Part shown: positions 1-10,775 of the stretch, piece after piece
How positions within the stretch are numbered: the stretch's first letter is position 1
Layout: every line of letters starts with the position of its first letter
From: Bathymodiolus brooksi
Lineage: Eukaryota; Mollusca; Bivalvia; Mytilida; Modiolidae
Reading direction: 5' to 3'
DNA length: 64,000 nucleotides
Assembly: GCA_963680875.1 (NCBI GenBank)
Contig: OY804590.1
Location: 21,514,640-21,578,639 of the forward strand
Made by a program: the position numbers and the translations under genes
Notes under the pieces: generated by a model
Database searches by the model: none
What the model saw: only the letters and a program-made list of their open reading frames with translations
Told to the model about the DNA's origin: nothing

Positions 1-779
1 ACATGTACACTTGTGTTATTGTCTGTAAATGTGTTCCACATGCACAAGACACATATCAATTAAAAATGTCCATTCAGTCAATGTCAATGATAATATAAGA
101 AAATAGTGGTTTGTGTAATATAAAAAGAGAAGGCTTACAGTTACAATTCCCAAAAAAACCCAGCAAAAATGTAAACAAATTGGTTTATTTCTATGTGAAC
201 TGTTGTATATAGGACTACCTAAAGTTTTTCTATGCTATGTGATTTATTGGACTGCAGACAACTATACATTGGCATAAGCCATTTTTGTCATGCTGCTGAT
301 GAAGTTGCAGCTCCATCGCTAATCAGCCATGCACATGGTGCCATAAAAAGTATTATTGAAAAATATACTTTTTCATTGAGTAAAAATAGAGTAACATAAA
401 AATATGCAATTACTTTAATAAGACTATAAAATTGGTATGTGTTCAGCTGCTTCACCACTAAGCAGGAAGCATTACAAGGAGAAAAGGCAAAGACTGTCTA
501 TATCAATTTGACAGTCTTTGGTTTGACTCAACCAGGGGTTGTTGCACAATTTTCTTCTCTGGAGACAGGAGGCAAGCGTACGAACTATTACAACACCAAT
601 CCGGTTTGTCAGTACAAGGCCTAGGTATGAGGACAAAAATGAAGAAAAAATGGTTCAAGCAAAAACACACCATGACGCATGTATTTGATTCAAAGTTCTG
701 TGTCTATAGACTATACTTAGCTTGTTATCATTGGTTTGTTACCATATATATATTTAATGTTAGATTTTTATTTCATTAG

Positions 780-891
780 CAAGAAAATTCAAAAGAGCAG
801 AATGAAGAAAAAACTGAAGGAAAGAAAAAGTTAGAAAAGTGGTTAAATAAGAGTATAAAGATAAAAATGACTGATGGGAGAACTCTAATTG
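780..891 (+). CDS. NAA38: NAA38 exon (first one in window)
   Basis: The acceptor is a T-rich tract ending CATTAG at 779. The frame opens [10 protein letters not shown], a charged low-complexity linker, then runs into [20 protein letters not shown], the start of the LSM domain. The donor after ATTG is GTAATT at 892. The exon is 112 nt, entering in phase 0 and leaving in phase 1. No start codon is present in this frame, so another exon must precede it. Confidence 0.88.
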
Positions 892-3800
892 GTAATTTTT
901 GTAAAAATATTTTTTTCTACTTATTACACTCTTCCTAGGCATGGCCACATACATCATTTACATGCTAGCAAGGTACATGTATATTTACAAGTTTTTTTGA
1001 CAAGGCTCGTTGGAAAACCTGAAATGGAATATATTTAAAACATCTTCTTTCAGTAACTATATAATGACACTGATTTAATCCAAATTGTACACCCATGAAA
1101 TATGACCAGGTAATAAGCAATACATACAGGGTCTGATGAGCGTCTGGAAACGTTGCCATATGTGCCAAGTTCTTTTTCAAACTTGTTTTATCTTCCAGTG
1201 TGAATCAAGCAATTGGTAGCCATTTTAAATATCAAATTGAAACAGAATGGTAAAACAATATTGAAGACCACCAACAGACCTTTTTTACAAAGGTTCAGTG
1301 CAAATTACAGACCGCACCAATGATGTAATGATTAGCACGCCTGTCTAGAGTGTGGTAGATTGTGAGTTTGAGTCCTGGTCTGGCCAAAAAAAAATATATG
1401 TGTGTTTACTGTCACATGTCAAAAAAATCTAGGGTCGGTCGGTCGGGATTAATATTTTTTTTTTTATTTATTTTTTTTTTATTATCGACAAAACCGGAAA
1501 TAGTAGTTCCCGATTCCGGTATTTAATTTTCGAAAATTCCGGTAAAATGACGAATTATGCTGTTTTTCTACCTTCTTTGCTCTCAATTTCGACAAAAAGC
1601 TAGCAGTTGAATAAATAAAACATTGCTGCTGGTTAAACAACAAAAATAGTTATCCGAATTCTGTGTAAAAATGCATAGGGTCGCTAGCAAAAATTAGGGT
1701 AGGTCGGGTGACCGTAAACACACATATTTTTTTTTGGCCTCTGGTCAAATCAAAGACTATATAAATTTGTTTTTTGTCACTTTTCCGCTAAGCAGGCAGC
1801 ATTAAGGAATAAGAGCAAAGACTGGTTGGCTCTTAATCCGGATATTGTGTCCTAGTGAAGTGACATGTTTAACCCAGAGACTGTTGTTATAGTGTGGTAG
1901 CATTATAATAATCCAACTAAGGGTGTATTGTTGGTGTACGTGTTGGTTTCGTACAAAGCAGGCATCATCATCTCATCAAAATGTAACTTGTTTTTGTTAT
2001 GATAAAAAAGAATTGTTCACTGAGCATTAAACAACAATCACTCACTCCTCCAACGTGAATCAAGCAGCACACAAAGTGGTGACTGTTTTGATAATCAAAT
2101 TGGAACAGAATGATGAAACTTTATTTATGTTCCATCCAGACTAAGGGTATACAAAATACACAGAATGGAAATCTTCAAACCTTTCCCCTGGCCACAGCTC
2201 GGCTAGTTTTTGCCATGGACTTATTGATAGTTAACACAGTATCCAGTTTAATGTCATTTATTAAATGACGTAATTTTTTCAAAACATAAAAGAACATAAT
2301 ATATACAATGAACAGTGAGTGTTTTATAAAATATAAAAACAATGTCAAACGATAACAGTAGAGACACTCCCTGATCGATATAACAAGTGCCTATGACAAA
2401 AAGGGTGGCGCTCAAAAATGGCCACTTATTAAATAGACACGGATGTGACAAGATGCAAACACAAAAATAGCATCTCAAAACAAATTAAAAGATCAATATT
2501 TTAAAGAAAATATAATTGTTAGCTACAGGTGGCGCTCAACCATGGCCACTTACTAACTACATGTAAATAAAGCAAAGATACAATACATGACAATGGCATC
2601 AATATAAATAACAGATAATAAGATATGTAAAATATTTTTAAGGAGGAGAAAATAATTGTTAGGGTGGGAAAATTAATTATGATAATAAACTTGACGTTCA
2701 CCCTGCTTAATTAAAAATAAATTAATGACACAAAGTGACAAACTCATTTGATTGGTTAAAATTTTGATTTAATTAAAATTAACAATAAGTAGTAATTATT
2801 TGCACCAATTCCTAAAACAAACTGTTATATACCTAAAATTTAACATTTTTAAATTAATTTAAATGTAACTTAATTTATCTAAGTAAGACACATGACCTAA
2901 TTATCCATAATCAGATTACATAACAATAGCTTGTCTTACCTCACATAAATTCTTTTATTTCCAATAAAATATTGAAGACCATCAATAAATCTGTTTTGCA
3001 AAATAATTTTGTTCAAATTGTATACAGTGTACTTTAGTGACATTATAGCAGAACTTGACATGTTTAATCAAAGTTTATTCAGAGATCATTTTTATTAGTA
3101 TACAGTTATTTCATGCTTGTTCAGGGAACAGTCAAAACTATGTCATGACTGTTCCTTGAACAGGCATAAAATAACTGTTCTATTATCTTATATACATGCA
3201 CAACCACAAATCTACTGAAGATGTCAGCATACCATACCATTAAAGAATTGGGGCACTATTCAACATTGTTTTGAAAGAAATACTGCATTTGACAGGAATG
3301 ACGCACTGTGCATCGTTCATGGGCATGGAACAGTTCGGATCCGGAAGTAGGGGAACAGTCATCTGTTTCACTCTGCCTGCTATTTTAAAAAATTTCTTGT
3401 AATCAGTTAAAAATATAGCATATGAAAAATATATACTATAAGTTAATAATTTGTAATGTTTAAGGTTTTGTAATAAATGTTTAATTTTCTGTTAGATTAA
3501 TGATAAAGGGTTTAAAATTCATATACACATGAAATGATACCCATATACAGCTTTCAGGTTTCGCAACAAAATATTTGATAAAAAAAATTCCTGAAAACAT
3601 GTTAAGTACAAAATACTTTAATTCAAAAATAACACAAAGGATTAAGAAACAATCATAATGCCTATATTAATCTGTCTCCTTATTTGTTATTGTTAAAATT
3701 TTATGGCAGTTATCCAGTATTTGAAAAACCTGTTGGCATCAAGACTAAGACTGCCCGTAAAATATAATTTTTTGTTACCCGTAATTAATATATGATGGTT

Positions 3801-6800
3801 ATAAAATTAAAATTGATTTATTTGTAATTGTGGCAGTTTCATTTTTTTTTTGTCAGATTGATTGGTTATCTGACAGATACCTAAAGTCGTGGTAGTGATT
3901 GTATGGTAGTTGGATTTATAACTACCTGTGCAATCGGTGCCTATCACCACTAATGTTGTGAGTTCGAATCCCGTTCATGGCGAGGTGTACTTGATACAAC
4001 ATTATGTGAGATAGTTTGTCAGTGTCTTGCAACAGGTTGGTAGTTTTCTCTGGGCACTCTGGTTTCCTCAACCAATAAAACTGACCGCCACGATATAACT
4101 GAAATATTGTTGAAAGTGGCATTAATAGCATAAAACAAACCAAACCCTAGATGAGCCTCTTGTATTACGCTATGAGTATATAAACATACAGTATATAATT
4201 TATATATTTTTTTCGAGTGATATTGTCAATATCAATAGACTGGCTCTGATAAATATACAATACTTGTGCACTGTCGAAGCATATAGGTAATATGTGTAAT
4301 GAGGCTTAGAAACGGGGGGAAAAGGTGAGGCTTTGCCGAGCCTTTTCCCGCATTTCGCGCCGAATACACATCTTTACCTATATGCTTCGACAGTGCACAT
4401 GTATTGTATTTATCCTGCAATTTTAAATCGTAAATAAACGTTTACTGGACGATGATTAAAAATATTTGAAAACAATATCCCCCAATGTGGGCGGAGTTTA
4501 CATTTGTATGTTCTATTTAAACTGACCAATATCAAAGCAAATATTGGTCGGTAAATGCTATCATTGCAGGATAAATATATATAGTAATAATACACTATCA
4601 TTGATTTGTTTTGCTAGAATGGATTTCTCAGAGTAATATCACATCAAAGGTAAAGTCTGAGATGTGATGAGAAGTCTATTTCAAGCCAAAAATATCAAGG
4701 AGTTGGTAACGTAATTCATCATAACATCATATTAGAAAACAGCGATATTATGTTAATATCACACTAGTTGCTTGACATAAGATAGTATTACGTGTAAAGA
4801 TCAAAGAGAAAATGGACAAATCATCGTTGATGAAAACTATTGGTTAGTGTAACAGCAGACGCAATATGACATTAACAATAAATACTATAATCTCTGGTCA
4901 CCAGTATCACAGCTCCTCCTATCTGACTCACAATAAATACTATAATCTCTGGTCACCAGTATCACAGCTCCTCCTATCTGACTCACAATAAATACTATAA
5001 TCTCTGGTCACCAGTATCACAGCTCCTCCTATCTGACTCACAATAAATACTATAATCTCTGGTCACCAGTATCACAGCTCCTCCTATCTGACTCACAATA
5101 AATACTATAATCTCTGGTCATCAGTATCACAGCTCCTCCTATCTGACTCACAATACATACTATAATCTCTGGTCACCAGTATCACAGCTCCTCCTATCTG
5201 ACTCACAATACATACTATAATCTCTGGTCACCAGTATCACAGCTCCTCCTATCTCACTCACACCTATACAAGTGATAATGTCTGTCTCATAACTACCTTT
5301 ACTCTATATATTTTGTATGTTTTAGGTGTATTTTTATGTACAGATAAGGACAGAAATGTGATACTAGGTTCATGTGAAGAATATTTACGATCTTCTGGTG
5401 AGTATTACAAGACCCAAGAGGGTTTGGTTTATGGTGTTTAAAAGCCACTTTCAACAATATTTCAGTTATATCATGGCGGTCTGTTGTATTAGTGGAGGAA
5501 ACCAGAGTACCCGGAGAAAACAACTGCCCTGTCGCAAGTCACTGACGAACTTTATCACATGTTTTATTGAGTACACCTCGCCTGAGTGGGATTTGAACTC
5601 TCAACTTTAGTGGTGATATGCACTGATTGCACAGGTAGTTGTAAATCCAACTACCATATGATCACGACCACGACAGCCCCCACAAGACCCAAGATATACT
5701 ATTTTAGAAGTTCTTATTAAGGGATCGTTTCAAAATGTGACAGTTTTTTTCAAATGAAGTTAGTTTCATTTGGCTCAGACCACCCACCCACCCCCTCCAA
5801 ATGAAGGTTTAGAACCATGTATTCTACATATGCATGTCATGATAAAGGGTCTTATCTATGAATAGTGTTGTCTGCACAAGACGTTTTTTACAGAGCGCTG
5901 CCACGTTTAATACTTAATTAATACAATGACAAAATACCGAAAGCGATCAATACAATCACAAACTACTGAAAGCCTATTTCTGCAACGTACACAAGAACAA
6001 AAACCCGCCATAAGCATCGTGGTATCTGTTGTTTACTCTCTTTGGTCAAAACTTGTTTAATACATTATAGTATTATTTTTAATTTGACAACAGTAAACGT
6101 TCCAAGAATCGAAAACATTATTTTTTTTAATTTGCAAAAGAAGACCATTGCTTTTCGTTGCATATGATATTTAGTTGTACCGCAAACAGGAAACCAGAGC
6201 TGTGTACATATACACCCATTACTTATTCAGTACTAAAGAAACAGTACAATATACAGACTCGAAAGAAATTAAAGCGATGTTTCATTCAATTTTATGCCTC
6301 TAAAACCACTAGGCCAAATTGAACCAAACTTTGGTGGAATGGTCCTTGGATGGTCCCCTTCCAAAAATGTGTCGGGTTATCCCGACTTCCAACCAAGATG
6401 GCCACCATGCTAAAAATAGAAAAAAGGGGGGATGAAATTTTAATTGTCCATTGCTGCTTTAGTATAAGTCAAAATGAGCTCAAATTTTAACTGCTGCTAC
6501 ATGGCAAGGAGTAGTTTAACATATATTCCGGGTTTTTCTGTCAAATTTTTCTTTCAGCCGATTTATGCCGATTATGCAAATTAGGCATATTTTGATAAAA
6601 GATCACATTTAAATCTTCTCCTTTGAAACCGCTGAACCAAATTAAACCAAACCTGGCAGGGTGGGTCCCTTTCAAAATTGTGTCTGACAGCCCCACCCTC
6701 CATTCAAGATGGCTGCTGTTACTGAAAATAGAAATTTCTTCAATTGTCCATTGCTGCTTTAGTATAAGTCAAAATGAGCTCAAATTTTAACTGCAGCTAC

Positions 6801-8940
6801 ATGGCAAAGAGTAGTTTAACATATATTCTGGGTTTTTCTGTGAAATGTTTCTTTCAGCTGATTTATACCGATTATGTAAATTAGGCATATTTTGATAAAA
6901 GATCACATTTAAATCTTCTCCTCTGAAACCGCTGAACCAAATTAAACCAAGCTTGGCAGGGTGGGTCCCTTTCAAAATTGTGTCCATTCAAGATGGCTGC
7001 TGTTACTGAAAATAGAAATTTCTTCAATTGTCCATTGCTGCTTTAGTGCAAGTCAAAATGAGCTCAAATTTTAACTGCAGCTACATGGCAAAGAGTAGTT
7101 TAACACTTATTCTGGGTTTTTCTGTGAAATTTTTCTGTCAGCCGATTTATACCGATTATGCAAATTAGGAATATTTTGATAAAAGATCACATTTAAATCT
7201 TCTTCTTTGAAACCACTGAACCAAATTAAACCAAACCTGGCAGGGATGGTCCCTGGGTAGGTCCCTTTCAAAATTGTGTCCGACGGCCCCTCCCTCCATT
7301 CAAGATGGCTGCTGTTAGTAAAAATAGAAATGTCTTCAATTGTCCATTGCTGATTTAGTATAAGTCAAAATGAGCTCAAATTTTAACTGCAGCTACATGG
7401 CAAGGAGTAGTTTAACATATATTCCGTTTTTAGCTCAGCTGACCCATTGCTACCACTGGTCGTCCGTCATCCGTCTGTCGTTAGCTTTTTGCATTTTAAT
7501 CAACTCTTCTGAAACCACTGGGCCAATTTGAACCAAACTTTGGTGGAATGGTCCTTGGGTCGTCCCCTTTCAGAATTGTGTCCGACAATTTCCCCCGCCA
7601 ACCAAGATGGCTGCCATTACTAAAAATTGAAAATTCGGCAAAAAATCACTTAAAAATGATCTTATCTGAAACTGTTGGGCCCAAACTATGGTGGAATGGT
7701 CTTCGGATGGTCCTCTTTGAGAATTGTGTCCGATGACCCCAGCCACCAACCAAGATAGCCGCTGTTACTAAAAATAGAAAATTTGGCAAAAAATCACTTA
7801 AAAATTATCTCCTCTGAAACTACGGGGCCAATTGGGCCCAAACTATGGTGGAATGGTCTTTAGGTGGTCATCTTTCAGAATTGTGTCCGACGACCCCGGC
7901 CGCCAACCAAGATTGCCAATTCTCAAAGAGGACCATAGAAAATTCAGCAAAAAATAACTTAAAAATTATCTCCTCTGAAACTGCGGGACCAATTGGGCCC
8001 AAACTATGGTGGAATGGTCTTTAGGTGATCCCCTTTCAGAATTCTGTCCGACGACCCGGCTGCCAGCCAAGATGTCTGCCATTACTAAAAATAGAAAATT
8101 TGGCAAAAAATCACTTAAAAATGATCTCTGAAACTGCTGGGTCAAATGGACCCAAACTATGGTGAAATGGTCTTTAGATGGTCCCCTTTCAGAATTATAT
8201 CCGACAACCCCACCTGCCAAATAAGATGGTGGCCATTGCTAAAAATAGAAGATTAACGTTTATTTTTTGTCTGATTTTGATGCAGTTTTTTTTTAGATTC
8301 CTTATTAAATTATCTTTCAGTAGTATGTCAACGGATTTGACTACAGAATTTTCCATATACTTGGCAATAATTATGGCTTTTCTTTTTTGGGGCCAACTTT
8401 GAGCCAGGTGAGCGATTACAGGCTCCTAGGAGCCTCTAGTTTAAGTGCATTTTTAAAGATTTATTGACAAATCTCAATGTGCGATTTTTTTTTTCTTCAA
8501 AACGCGACAGCTGAAAACCATCCACCTACCAAACGAAACTAACTTCGTTTGAAAAAAACTCTCACATTTTGAGACGATCCCTAAGGAATCCATTACCCTC
8601 AGTCAATATTGCTATTTAGGGGTTTCCTCTATTAATAATGTGATGTTTTTATATAAAAGTTCAGCTTATACAGGATTCTGCTTTATTCAGAATCGGTTTA
8701 CACATGTTTCATTGTAAAATGAAATTTTCAAGAAATGTTTTTGTTTTCATCAATTGTGCAATTTTAGTCTTTCAAACTTTATTCCACATACTTTTAATCC
8801 TAAAATACATCATTTACTCTACTACAGATGCAGAAGATAAAGAAGATCCTAGAATTTTAGGACTTGCAATGATTCCTGGACACCAAATAGTGACTGTACA
8901 TATTGATGAAAATAATGATATAGACCACAGAATCTTGTGA
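780..8940 (+). CDS. NAA38: NAA38/LSMD1, NatC auxiliary subunit (3 exons, N-terminus missing)
   Basis: Small Sm-like (LSM fold) protein. In animals NAA38 is the auxiliary subunit of the NatC N-terminal acetyltransferase, with NAA30 (catalytic) and NAA35, acting co-translationally in the cytoplasm. Three exons (780-891, 5326-5397, 8828-8940) join in frame with phases 1 and 1 at GT-AG introns. Together they encode about 98 residues ending in a natural TGA. Family-typical stretches are [12 protein letters not shown] (strands 1-2 of the Sm fold, across the first junction), [12 protein letters not shown] and [16 protein letters not shown]. The known protein is about 125 residues, so only a short, poorly conserved N-terminal exon is missing. 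I could not place it in 1-779; it may lie upstream of the window. Intron 2 carries a SINE and a 2.86 kb transposon. Assignment is by remembered family similarity. Confidence 0.9.
1310..2048 (+). mobile_element. SINE (family 2, tRNA-like head), split by a MITE
   Basis: The head carries a B-box-like GAGTTTGAGTCC and is followed, after the inserted element at 1382-1739, by a body shared with copies at 24595, 30069, 41127 and 43975. Shared words include AAAGACTATA, CCGCTAAGCAGGCAGCATT and the tail CAACAATCACTCACTC. Confidence 0.7.
1382..1739. mobile_element. MITE with about 32-bp terminal inverted repeats, inside a SINE
   Basis: The left end GGCCAAAAAAAAATATATGT is the inverse of the right end, and TGTGTTTACTGTCAC pairs with GTGACCGTAAACACA. 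The flanks share TCT. The interior has no coding potential that I can see. Confidence 0.7.
3105..3177. repeat. 73-bp imperfect hairpin
   Basis: Arms of about 31 bases (AGTTATTTCATGCTTGTTCA on the left, TGAACAGGCATAAAATAACT on the right) around a short loop. Possibly a small MITE relic. Confidence 0.6.
3885..4146 (+). mobile_element. SINE family 1, near full length
   Basis: tRNA-derived head with B box GAGTTCGAATCCC and the common tail GAAATATTGTTGAAAGTGGC. The conserved core resembles the Meta-domain of MetaSINEs known from molluscs; that assignment is from memory. Confidence 0.75.
4244..4418. mobile_element. palindromic MITE with TIRs of about 35 bp
   Basis: Left arm CTGTCGAAGCATATAGGTAA and right arm TTACCTATATGCTTCGACAG, with ATACAATAC/GTATTGTAT extending them outward. 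The centre is GC-rich and itself partly palindromic (GAGGCTTTGCCGAGCC). Confidence 0.7.
4408..4576. repeat. second inverted-repeat block overlapping the MITE end
   Basis: TTTATCCTGCAAT at the left is inverted as ATTGCAGGATAAA at the right. An inner hairpin TGACCAATAT/ATATTGGTCG lies at 4523-4551. Confidence 0.5.
4870..5265 (+). repeat. 55-bp minisatellite, about 7 copies
   Basis: Unit starts CAATAAATACTATAATCTCT and ends ATCTGACTCA; copies differ by a few bases. It lies in NAA38 intron 1 just upstream of the 5326 acceptor. Confidence 0.9.
5326..5397 (+). CDS. NAA38: NAA38 middle exon
   Basis: A 72-nt exon with acceptor TATGTTTTAG ending at 5325 and donor GTGAGT at 5398. It encodes [20 protein letters not shown], the central strands of the Sm fold. 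Both junctions are phase 1. A 55-bp minisatellite ends about 60 bp upstream of the acceptor. Confidence 0.9.
5422..5686 (-). mobile_element. SINE family 1
   Basis: Antisense copy running from the GTTTAAAAGCCACTTTCAAC tail side to the head side at ATCACGACCACGACAGCCCC. It begins 25 bp after the 5' splice site of the middle NAA38 exon. Confidence 0.75.
6280..7430 (+). repeat. four degenerate tandem units of about 290 bp
   Basis: The block TTGTCCATTGCTGCTTTAGT followed by AAAATGAGCTCAAATTTTAA recurs near 6450, 6740, 7030 and 7340. Each is preceded by CTGAACCAAATTAAACCAAA and 'AAGATGGCTGC'. Non-coding. Confidence 0.8.
7434..8440 (+). mobile_element. Helitron-like non-autonomous element
   Basis: Starts with a CGTCCGTCATCCGTCTGTCG-type block and holds several units of about 125 bp around GGTGGAATGGTC and ACCAAGATGGC. 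It ends with GTGAGCGATTACA, the perfect palindrome AGGCTCCTAGGAGCCT at 8420-8435, then CTAG and T. Hairpin plus CTRR before T is the 3' signature of Helitrons. The 5' end is not certain. Confidence 0.55.
8828..8940 (+). CDS. NAA38: NAA38 terminal exon
   Basis: The acceptor CTACTACAG ends at 8827. The exon encodes [20 protein letters not shown] and a short acidic tail, then TGA at 8938-8940. The [12 protein letters not shown] block is the most recognisable NAA38 signature. The open frame continuing upstream of 8828 is intron read-through and is not part of the protein. Confidence 0.92.
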
Positions 8941-9299
8941 TACTGTTATCAATCTTGTTTACATTATTTCTGGGTTTACAGTGGAACGTTCAAATTGATA
9001 TGATAGTCATTTTTATGCTTCAGAGGAGATATTTGCAGATGAATGTTAAGATTGATATATGAGATATTTTCATGCTTCAGTGGAGATGTTTTCAAATGAA
9101 TGTTGAAATTGATACACCAGTCATTTTTATGCTGCAGTGGAGATTAGCAGGCACTAATGAAATATTTATGTTAATGCATTTTTATCCAATGAAATTAAAC
9201 TATTTTTTATTTCTGCTGGATTAAAGACTATGATTGTCTTTCCTGACTGACATTAATAAGAAGTTTTATTGTTGTCATGAATTTGTTTGATAATTATAG

Positions 9300-9305
9300 A
9301 ATAAA
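9300..9305 (+). terminator. candidate polyadenylation signal for NAA38
   Basis: AATAAA about 360 bp past the NAA38 stop codon, in otherwise unremarkable AT-rich sequence. Position and hexamer fit a 3' end; no transcript evidence is available. Confidence 0.4.
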
Positions 9306-9447
9306 GGCAGCAAGTGATACTATTTATAATGTATGTCAAGACCTTCATAACTGTTGTTACCAGTATATTACCAGTATTCTGTTTAAAACATCATAATGTG
9401 ATGTCACATTGACCGATATTTTCCAGTATGTGAGTCGGTCCATTAAT

Positions 9448-10540
9448 ACTGATGGCAAGGTGTACTCGATACAACATTATGTGGTAAAGTGTGTCAGTGA
9501 CTTGCAATAGGTCAGTGCTTTCTTCCGTGTACTTCGGTTTCCTTTTCCAATAAAACTGACCACCACGATATTATGTGAAATCACTTTTATTCATGGGGTA
9601 CCAATTTTCGTGGATAGGCTGATCCACGAAATTAAGAATCCAACGAACAATGAAACTGTTTGACATTGATATATTGGCAAATGCTTCCCTCGAGTGACCT
9701 CGACTTTCTGGACCAGCTGCATAGGGTACAATTGATCATTTTAACTACAAAATAAGTATGAGCATACCTTTTAATGGGTTATAATCCACGTGAACATGTT
9801 TGTGAATTATTTGATTTTGAAGGCATGCCTAAAAAAGGATAGAAATGTTTATATGTCAAAAGATTTTAACAACTTCTGGCTATAGAAATCAAATTTACTT
9901 CCAAACCATGCACTGACAGTGACACGCTTCTAAGCGTCATATAAACATTTCTCTATTAAAGTACAACACCCTTGCTTCAATAAGCATATTTTATCACCTT
10001 CCTCTAAACAATTAATGATCAATTATGGATAAGTTAACTGTACATTTTCCCCGAGGCCAGGATTAATCTTGTGACACAAATATAATTTGTAACACATAAA
10101 AACGAATTTAATATATAATAAAGGAAATTGCTATTGTACGTGCTAATAAAGTAATTTTAGTATATTGTTTTTTATTTTCAAATTCGATAAAAATAAATTC
10201 TGCTAAATTTACAAATGCCGGAATTTTCTATAACTGTCAAAATGAACACTTTAATATCCACGTTCCACTTCCTATTACATAATTTATTATACGGCTCATC
10301 TGTCTAATGTATTGAAGCTTTCTCAAAGATTTGCTACCCATCCCAACGAAACTTATATATTATGTTGAAAATATAAAATCCACAAATTTTATTTTGGGTA
10401 AAAACACAAAATCCACGAATTTACAAATCCACAAACTTGTAATTTTTAACCAAACCACGAAAATTGATACCCATGAAGAAAAGTACTTTCACAGTAAGTG
10501 AAATATTGTTGAAAGTGTCGTTAAACACCATAGTCCTAAC
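9448..10540 (+). mobile_element. SINE family 1 split by a TIR element
   Basis: The SINE body ends at CACCACGATAT near 9572 and resumes at GTGAAATATTGTTGAAAGTG near 10498. The two halves form one continuous SINE tail. Confidence 0.7.
9573..10494. mobile_element. TIR element of about 0.92 kb inserted in a SINE
   Basis: Ends are TGTGAAATCACTTTTATTCA and the inverse AAGAAAAGTACTTTCACA; CCAATTTTCGTGG is inverted as CCACGAAAATTG. The interior is AT-rich without coding potential. End positions are good to a few bases. Confidence 0.65.
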
Positions 10541-10689
10541 CCATTGATACTGGCAATATCACTCGATGACCGTGAGATCTAAAATGTCCAATTTACTGAT
10601 AATTACCAGTATATATAGGAGTGCATGAGATTAAAACCTTCTTGGAGATACTGGTAGCTTGTTCAGCTGAAGCAATATTTCAGTTGAGT

Positions 10690-10775
10690 GTGTATGTTAT
10701 GTTGGGTTGATTGATTGATTGGTGTTTAACACAAACTTTAGCAGTATTTCAGTTATATTGTGGCATCGTTAATGT
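10690..10775 (-). mobile_element. SINE-tail-like fragment
   Basis: TTGATTGATTGGTGTTTAAC followed by TAGCAGTATTTCAGTTATAT. The same fragment type recurs at 33293-33347. Confidence 0.5.

Larger units (their letters stand above)
5721..8581. mobile_element. 2.86 kb TIR element, TAA target duplication (PIF/Harbinger-like)
   Basis: Both ends begin GGGATCGTYTCAAAATGTGA and the TIRs match over about 53 bp (5721-5773 and 8529-8581). They are flanked by TAA on both sides (5718-5720, 8582-8584). A 3-bp TWA duplication is typical of PIF/Harbinger. No transposase frame is visible. The inside is filled with about 290-bp tandem units and a Helitron-like element, so it looks like a non-autonomous carrier in NAA38 intron 2. 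Confidence 0.7.

Noticed and set aside
1320..1385. tRNA gene
   Set aside because: A- and B-box-like words are present but the cloverleaf is incomplete and it leads into a SINE body.
4870..5265. CRISPR-like repeats
   Set aside because: Whole 55-bp units are repeated without distinct spacers; a plain minisatellite.
8704..8827. Extended start of the NAA38 terminal frame
   Set aside because: Hydrophobic sequence upstream of a good acceptor; the family match begins exactly after the AG at 8827.
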